64,000 nt of DNA from Ottelia alismoides (lineage: Eukaryota; Streptophyta; Magnoliopsida; Alismatales; Hydrocharitaceae), in contig JAZKJV010006933.1 of NCBI GenBank assembly GCA_037367405.1, forward strand, positions 186,001 through 250,000, read 5' to 3'. Positions 58,190-64,000 of this stretch are shown here, in pieces. The position numbers and the translations under genes are program-made. A model generated the notes under the pieces. The model did no database searches, had not been told where the DNA came from, and was given only the letters and a program-made list of their open reading frames with translations. Within the stretch, counting starts at the first letter, position 1. Each line of letters opens with the position of its first letter.

Positions 58190-59466
58190 TGATGAACGTC
58201 AAATTTACCTCTATAAAGTTGTGTTATCGTGGTACATGATGTTTTAGTTCAGTAAAGACCACACCTTCAAATATGTGGACATTATTTTACTTGGTAAGTG
58301 TACCACGATCAAACTTAGGGACACAAGCCTCTTTAATATATTTATCAATTTTTTTCATTGATGTGTGATTATTTCCAAGTATTTAGGTCTTCATGCAGAT
58401 GCATAAAAAATGCAGGAAAACAACAAAAGTAATGATGCGTGAAAGAGATGCAATTTTTATTTTATTTTTCAATGAAATTGTAAGAGATAAAATATTCATG
58501 ATGTGATGCATGCAAGACAAAAGATACAAATATGACCTACAACACATTAAGTTAATGAGCACATATTATGGTTCGAATTCAGAGTCAAATTGAGCATCAA
58601 AGTTAAGAATAAGTATTTATCAATGGTAGAGATTTATAAAGCATGGGACACTTTAAATCATGAAATTAAACATGCCAGTAGGTAGATAATTAAATAAATT
58701 TCAAAACGACATTGAAATCATCAAATTTGGATCTAAAATGCTCAAGATGTGAAAGAAACATTGCAGGGGCATAAATGCAATAAAAATGCATAGAAATAAA
58801 AGATGAATAATCACAAATAGGTCCTTAAAGGGACCTATTTACAATTTAACAAAATCGACAGGGGCCTAGAGTAATTTTTCCATTACGTGGAGGTGCCTTT
58901 TCGTAAATTTAGAAAGTATCAAGGTAATCCCTTTAAAATACCCTAGCGTACACGTGAGGCACACACCTTGGGACCAAATTGTAATATCAGAGAGTTGCAG
59001 GGTCTTTGATGCAAATTACCTGTCCCCCCATGTGCTAGGCACATGCGGGGCTAGGTTCAGAAGGTAGCCTAGGCTCAGACCACGTGGAGCATTCAAGAAG
59101 ACTCAGCTCTTGGCTCAGAATGCCCGAGCCTGTAGAATAGACGTGAGGTTCGTACATACCACATTGCATCAACTAAACCGTCCGATCGTGAGAATCGGAC
59201 GGTAACTGTATCTTCATACCATATCGTATGTCCCCGGAGTAGGATGTGCTCTGGCGACCTCCTTGGATCTCCACCGTATTGAATCCATCCATCTAATGGT
59301 CGATGAAGAACTAGGATGCCTTGGCATTGCGCGTAGATGGCTTGGTGTCGATGATGACAAAGCCTTATCGGAGGCAGAGCTGCAGAATGTGTCTCCAACG
59401 AATCTCCGACCAATGAAGGTGTCTACATGAGTTAGCATAGACGAAGTGTGGATACAATGTGTACGG
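58190..59466 (-). repeat. Athila/Tat-like LTR, interrupted copy
   Basis: Begins tgatgaacgtcaaat on the plus strand, which is the LTR 3' end of a minus element. It carries the block shared with 47755-49060 and is broken at 59466 where another unit starts with the homologous tgacgaacctcaaaa. It therefore looks interrupted by, or recombined with, unit gamma. Confidence 0.65.
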
Positions 59467-62400
59467 TGACGAACCTCAAAATCAGCCCTTAAATAGTGCA
59501 GAATTAGCACTTGGAATAGTCATCGCATTCGGTCCAATTCGGGTCATCAAAAGACCATCTGATGGATATATCTCAAAATAAGAATGAGATGGTCGTAATT
59601 TATTTTACTTGGTAATATACCAAGGTCGAACTCAGGGACACGAGCCTTTCTCAAATTATCCGGATTTTTATCTATTTAACAAAGTGTTGAATTGGAGATC
59701 TATAGGTCAAATTATGCAGACACGACACAACAAGGCATTAAAAATCAACATGCATTTTTTTATCAGTTTTTATTATGCAAGTAAATGCAATGATATGCAA
59801 TGAAAATAGGCCCTTGATCAGAATAAATATGATGAGCAAATTAAATAAGAGTCAAATTCAGACTTGCTTAAAGTGTCAAACTTGATTGATAATGTGAACA
59901 TGGCATACGCGAGTAATAAGAGACACATTGCGAATAAAATAATACATAAAAATTCAATTGTCCAAAATGAGAAATTTAATATGCCTTTAAGAAGTACATC
60001 AAACAAGCTTCGAAATGAAACTGAAATCAACTGAAACGGAATTACGATGCTCAAGATATGCAAGAACGAAGATAAGGGCATAAAAGAAAGAAAACATGAA
60101 CTGATAACTACAAAAAGGTCCCTGGGAAGGACTAAAATGAAAATAAAATAAGTTTTGAGGCCTTCCCTGTAAAAGATCCACATGCACAAGGGCCTTTCTG
60201 CAAATTGGAGAAGTTTGGAGGGCGTCTCTGCAAATTGCTCAGATACGCACGCGACTAGCACATGCCATTCAGGCTTGGGGTCAGGCTCGGCAGAGGCTCA
60301 GACTGCTTCGGGTCGGCTCGGTGTAGGTTCAGAACTCCATGCAGGCTCGGTAGCTGGCTCGGCAGCTCCGAGCCTGGAGGGTTGAAGACGAAGGCGTGAG
60401 GGAAGCTTTGGAGTGACACGTGGTCGGCTGGAGTCCATCCGATCATGATGATCGGGCGGTTGTTGTGCGTTCCTGGAGTGTTGACGTGGTGGCATAGGAA
60501 CCGTTGGATCTTGAGGATCAACCGGTACCTGGAAGGAGTTCTTAGCGGCGACATGGGCTCATCTGGGCTGTTGGATGGTCTCTGAGAAACGACCATCCAA
60601 CGGTATATGCATCTCCATCTTCTTCAGCGGCTGGCGGAGGGAATAGAGCTCCGACGAAGGTGGCTCTTCTCCGCCGCTCGTTCTCCGTCGACTTGGTCCT
60701 CCTCGAAGCTCCATAAACGGTCGTCGATGAAGCGGGGAGCTCGGGGGAGGTGGTGGTCCTTCCTGATCGGTCCGTCGGAGCGTAGATGACTATGTAGAGG
60801 TTGACGAAGATGGCTCTGGCGGGGCTCCGACCATTGATAGTTATGAAGAACTGCACGGTTAGTTCCTAGCCGAAGCGTGATGTTTCGTGACGGGGAGTGA
60901 AGTAAAGAGCTCTTGTGGGCGAGGGAGATGAGAGCTCGAAGCTCGATCTCCGGTGGTCGGAGATGAGGTGGGTCGGAAGTGAGCAGAGGCGAAGAAGTAG
61001 GGAGAAGGCGAGCGGAGGGTGTCGCGTGAGAGGGGGGAGCGTGGCGGAGCTTGGGAGGCGATCAGTGAACGACGAGGGAGAGTGACAAGGCCTACTTAAT
61101 TAAGGAAAAGCAAGAAGAACTGCAGAGGAAGAAGAAGGGATCTTACCGGAGAATGGGCGGAGCGGGGCCTGTGCTCGAGGTCATCGGATGACCTCGGGGT
61201 CATCGTTGGACTCCCCCGGCTATGGGGAGCAGCTTGGCGGAGGCGGAGCTCCGCAGGCCTGGCCTACCATGGCCAGGGGTCGACATCAGAGCAGACCTTC
61301 ATCTTCGCGCTCCTCGCCGCCCCCTCGCTGTCACCGGAGGGCGGGGGCTTGCTGGGAGGTTACCCACGTATAGGTGGACAAGGTGAATTGGGGAGGAGGG
61401 CGGTGTATTTGAAGAAGAAACATGCGGTTTGGGCTGGTGGAGACGTGGGTTTCAAGGAGAAAATGGAGCGAGTGGGAGGACGACGGTGGTTAATGGAGGC
61501 ATCGACGAAGATCATGGATGATAGGGCTCGGTCATGGGGCAGTTGGCGAGTGGAGGAGCTGGCTGCTGAGGGCGAGAAAATGGAAAGGGGGAGACGTCTT
61601 CGCGAGGTGGAGAACGTGGGAAGAGAGGGGGGTCGGAGGTTGACGATGACTGACGGCCGTTGGATCTGGAGATCCAACGGTTGATAGTTGGGCGCGAACG
61701 AGAGGGTAGGATTGAATCGGGGGTGGAGCGATCGGAGGGCTGGAAAGCAGCCACGTGTCGAGCTGGAGCGTGCACGCTAGCGGACGGGAGTGATCGGGTT
61801 ATGGCTTCGATCGGGCGGTTGGGATTCAAAGAAGAAGTGAATGGTGTGGATGATGAGGCTGGGGCGCAATCGAACGGACTAAGATGCGCCATGTGGCGCG
61901 CTCAGCTTGAGGTGCGAACGAGCGGTGCGGATTGAAGACGGGGAAGATCTGATGGCTGAGAAGATTAGGAGGCGTAGAAAGCAGTTAGCCGTTGGATCAG
62001 GAGGGCGATCCAACGGCTGGCAATGGAGGCGGATGAGACAAGGGGAGCCGGGCCACGTGGCGCCCCCAGAATGGGCCACGTGGCCCAATCAGAGTATTCA
62101 GATGGTATTTTTTATTTTTGAAGGTTAATTTGGTCGAAATTGAGAAAACTCAAAACATGAAAGTTGTAGATCTGGATGAGATCTACAAGTTTTATGTTGA
62201 CCAAAACTGGAGATGAGATAAACAAAGACCCGAAATATTTAAGAGGGTATTTTTAAGGCTAAAAATACCACAAATTTTAATTTTGTCATTTTTTGTGGTT
62301 TTTAATTTAATCAGGACTCTGATAATTACAAGACATTAACTGGATTTTATTGTCAACTAGATTAAGCAAGGGGGTTAATAAATAGAAATTAAGATGATGA

Positions 62401-64000
62401 AATTGGGTTTCATCACCACCTGTACTTAAACTATGCTCGTCCTCGAGCATCAAAGAGAATGACTAAGTTGGATTAACCCCCTTGTGCATGTGAGTACAGG
62501 ATCCAATCTGTTCAAATCGACTCAATCTTTTTAGAGGTCCAAAATTCTCGAGTTCAACCCAGCCTTAATCAAGAGGTACCCAATTCCTCTAATTCTCCAG
62601 ACTCTCTCTGATGTACATATAATCTAAAGGATATGACATTTAGTGTTGACTGCAATTCTGAGAGTAGAGTCAAATCGTCACCCGAAATCTTGGTCCGAGA
62701 AATTCTCCTAAGGACCCAATCCTCAACACTAGGGAATAAATCAAATTTTGCATCCAGTCCATCGTCTCTTTAGTTGTCAGACTTAGAAGATGTAGATGGC
62801 AGGCCAGTAATGGAGGGCATGGGATTGTGTCATTTCTTCTCTCCCTCTCATTGGAACAAGGATTCTCTCTAGTGCCTTTTATGCAACACATTTTTTTGGT
62901 GTTGATCAGTGCGTCCATCAAGAGAAGTTGGAGCCGTCTGCACTTGTTTTCCTGGGTGTACACCGGGGTGTGTCTTTTTTGAGTACCTATCGTACCTTCG
63001 ACACCCAGACTTGTAGCATTTACGATGCAGAGCCCTTTTTTGGTGCAAGCCCGACTCCTGGTCCTAATAGCGGTGGTCCAAGCGGACACTTTGAAAAGTT
63101 TGGGAGCGCTCGCCTTTGGTGGAAGCTCTTTGATATTTAACTTTATGGAATGAGAGCTTTTCTTTGAATTTCATTGACTTGTATAATTTGTGGCTAGTTC
63201 CACTGCTTTTACCAAGAGTTGGCGCACACTGATCAATAATTTTTTTATTTATTTCACACCCAGGCACTTAGGTCAGTATCAAGAGATTAGTATAAGAACC
63301 AAGTTCTCATACTGGCTAATATTGCTGACACTCAGGTTTCATGAAGCCTTCAAAGATTTCATCCCATCCTCGAGCATCATTAGATCAAGTCCAAACTCAA
63401 ATCCCTCGTCCCAATCCCTTAGGTGAAAAGTCAACTCATCTCATCAAAACAACAGTCGTGCATGTGATGTGTTGATCATATTCTTTAAGTCTGAGACTAA
63501 GCATGGAATATAGCATGCAAATCTAGAGACCTAGGGAAATGTGGATGATTAAGTCTGTGACCCTGGTGGCTAAGGCTGGTTAACCGAAAATCTCAAAGAC
63601 CTCATAAAACTCAATTTCCTTGAACATTTCAGATCCTGGGTGGAAGTGTAAAAGTAAAGGATTAATCCAACTCCTTCATTCAAAAACACATTTATTTATT
63701 ATTTATTTTTTTTTTTGAATTTTGCTCATTTTTATGGATTTTAGTTTAAAGTTAAAACACAGGTTAGACTTAACTTTCCTTGAAAAGAGATAAAAGATTT
63801 TCAAAACCATGTCACACAAATAAAAGATTTTCAAAACATTTTCAAAAGATTTTTCAAAACAAGAAAATCTCATTTTAAAAATCATTTTCAATAATATTTT
63901 TATCAAAAATAGTGTAACATAGTATAGAAAAGTCGTGAAATCATTTGAGTCCTCTTAGTCCAAAGAATTTTACTGTAGCCAAAAAGTTTTAAATTTTTCA
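59467..64000 (-). repeat. Long LTR-like unit, copy gamma (runs off window)
   Basis: Starts tgacgaacctc, homologous to 58190, and continues collinearly with delta to the window end. It has at least four G-boxes (60418, 61752, 62054, 62077), several gttggatc...gatccaac palindromes (61660-61685, 61990-62015), and the gttgtagatctggatgagat hairpin motif at 62163. GC-rich 60250-62090 gives long random ORFs on both strands. No retroelement domain is seen. At more than 4.5 kb it would be a very long LTR. Confidence 0.6.

Noticed and set aside
60607..61935. Several arginine/serine-rich ORFs of 60-126 residues
   Set aside because: They overlap on both strands in a GC-rich LTR segment and are not conserved with the corresponding block of the neighbouring unit.
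1..64000. Defence island, prophage, toxin-antitoxin or other bacterial-type system
   Set aside because: No operon-like gene spacing or bacterial gene family; all recognisable coding sequence is plant retroelement or the D-LDH exons.

Overview
This is nuclear DNA of a flowering plant. It is intron-bearing, AT-rich and packed with nested plant transposons, and it carries one recognisable host gene. I cannot name the species from sequence alone. The long, transposon-filled introns would suit a large-genome monocot such as an orchid or palm, but that is inference.

Host gene. Two plus-strand exons (17301-17344 and 22626-22745) encode the C-terminus of a mitochondrial D-lactate dehydrogenase (cytochrome type, FAD-linked oxidase C-terminal domain), ending in the stop at 22743-22745. 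They are separated by a 5.3 kb intron holding copia remnants. Everything from 1 to 17300 appears to lie in the preceding intron, because no earlier exon is visible and nearly all of that stretch is transposon.

Region 1-16768 is a three-level nest. An old minus-strand Ty1/copia element (A; right LTR 16617-16768, left end off the window) was hit by a full-length RTE-type LINE (161-8537, 19-bp target duplication) and separately by a second copia element, C (10970-16023, plus strand, perfect CTTCT duplication). The LINE was later hit by a young copia element, B (428-5507, minus strand), which has identical 142-bp LTRs, an intact primer-binding site (PBS) and polypurine tract (PPT), and one uninterrupted 1401-codon gag-pol ORF. 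B is the only element here that looks potentially competent. A tRNA-derived SINE (16893-17097) sits between the nest and the exon.

Region 22.9-27.1 kb, downstream of the gene, holds DNA transposons: a Mutator-like foldback MITE, and a 2 kb hAT-type element containing two sister MITEs with perfect 9-bp target duplications.

Region 27.1-41.3 kb is an ancient minus-strand copia element (F). It was split by a 9.2 kb Ty3/gypsy chromovirus with about 3 kb LTRs (28504-37698), whose 3' internal/LTR junction has been inverted in place, and also by a hAT MITE and an LTR-like block.

Region 41.5-47.8 kb holds two direct 2.3 kb LTRs of another gypsy element, followed by a PBS and a PR-RT remnant. Region 47.8-64 kb consists of several direct copies of long non-coding LTR-like units, with a tRNA-Asp-type primer site that suggests the Athila/Tat group. 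I saw no bacterial, viral or CRISPR-like system. The novelty lies in transposon architecture, not in a new gene system.
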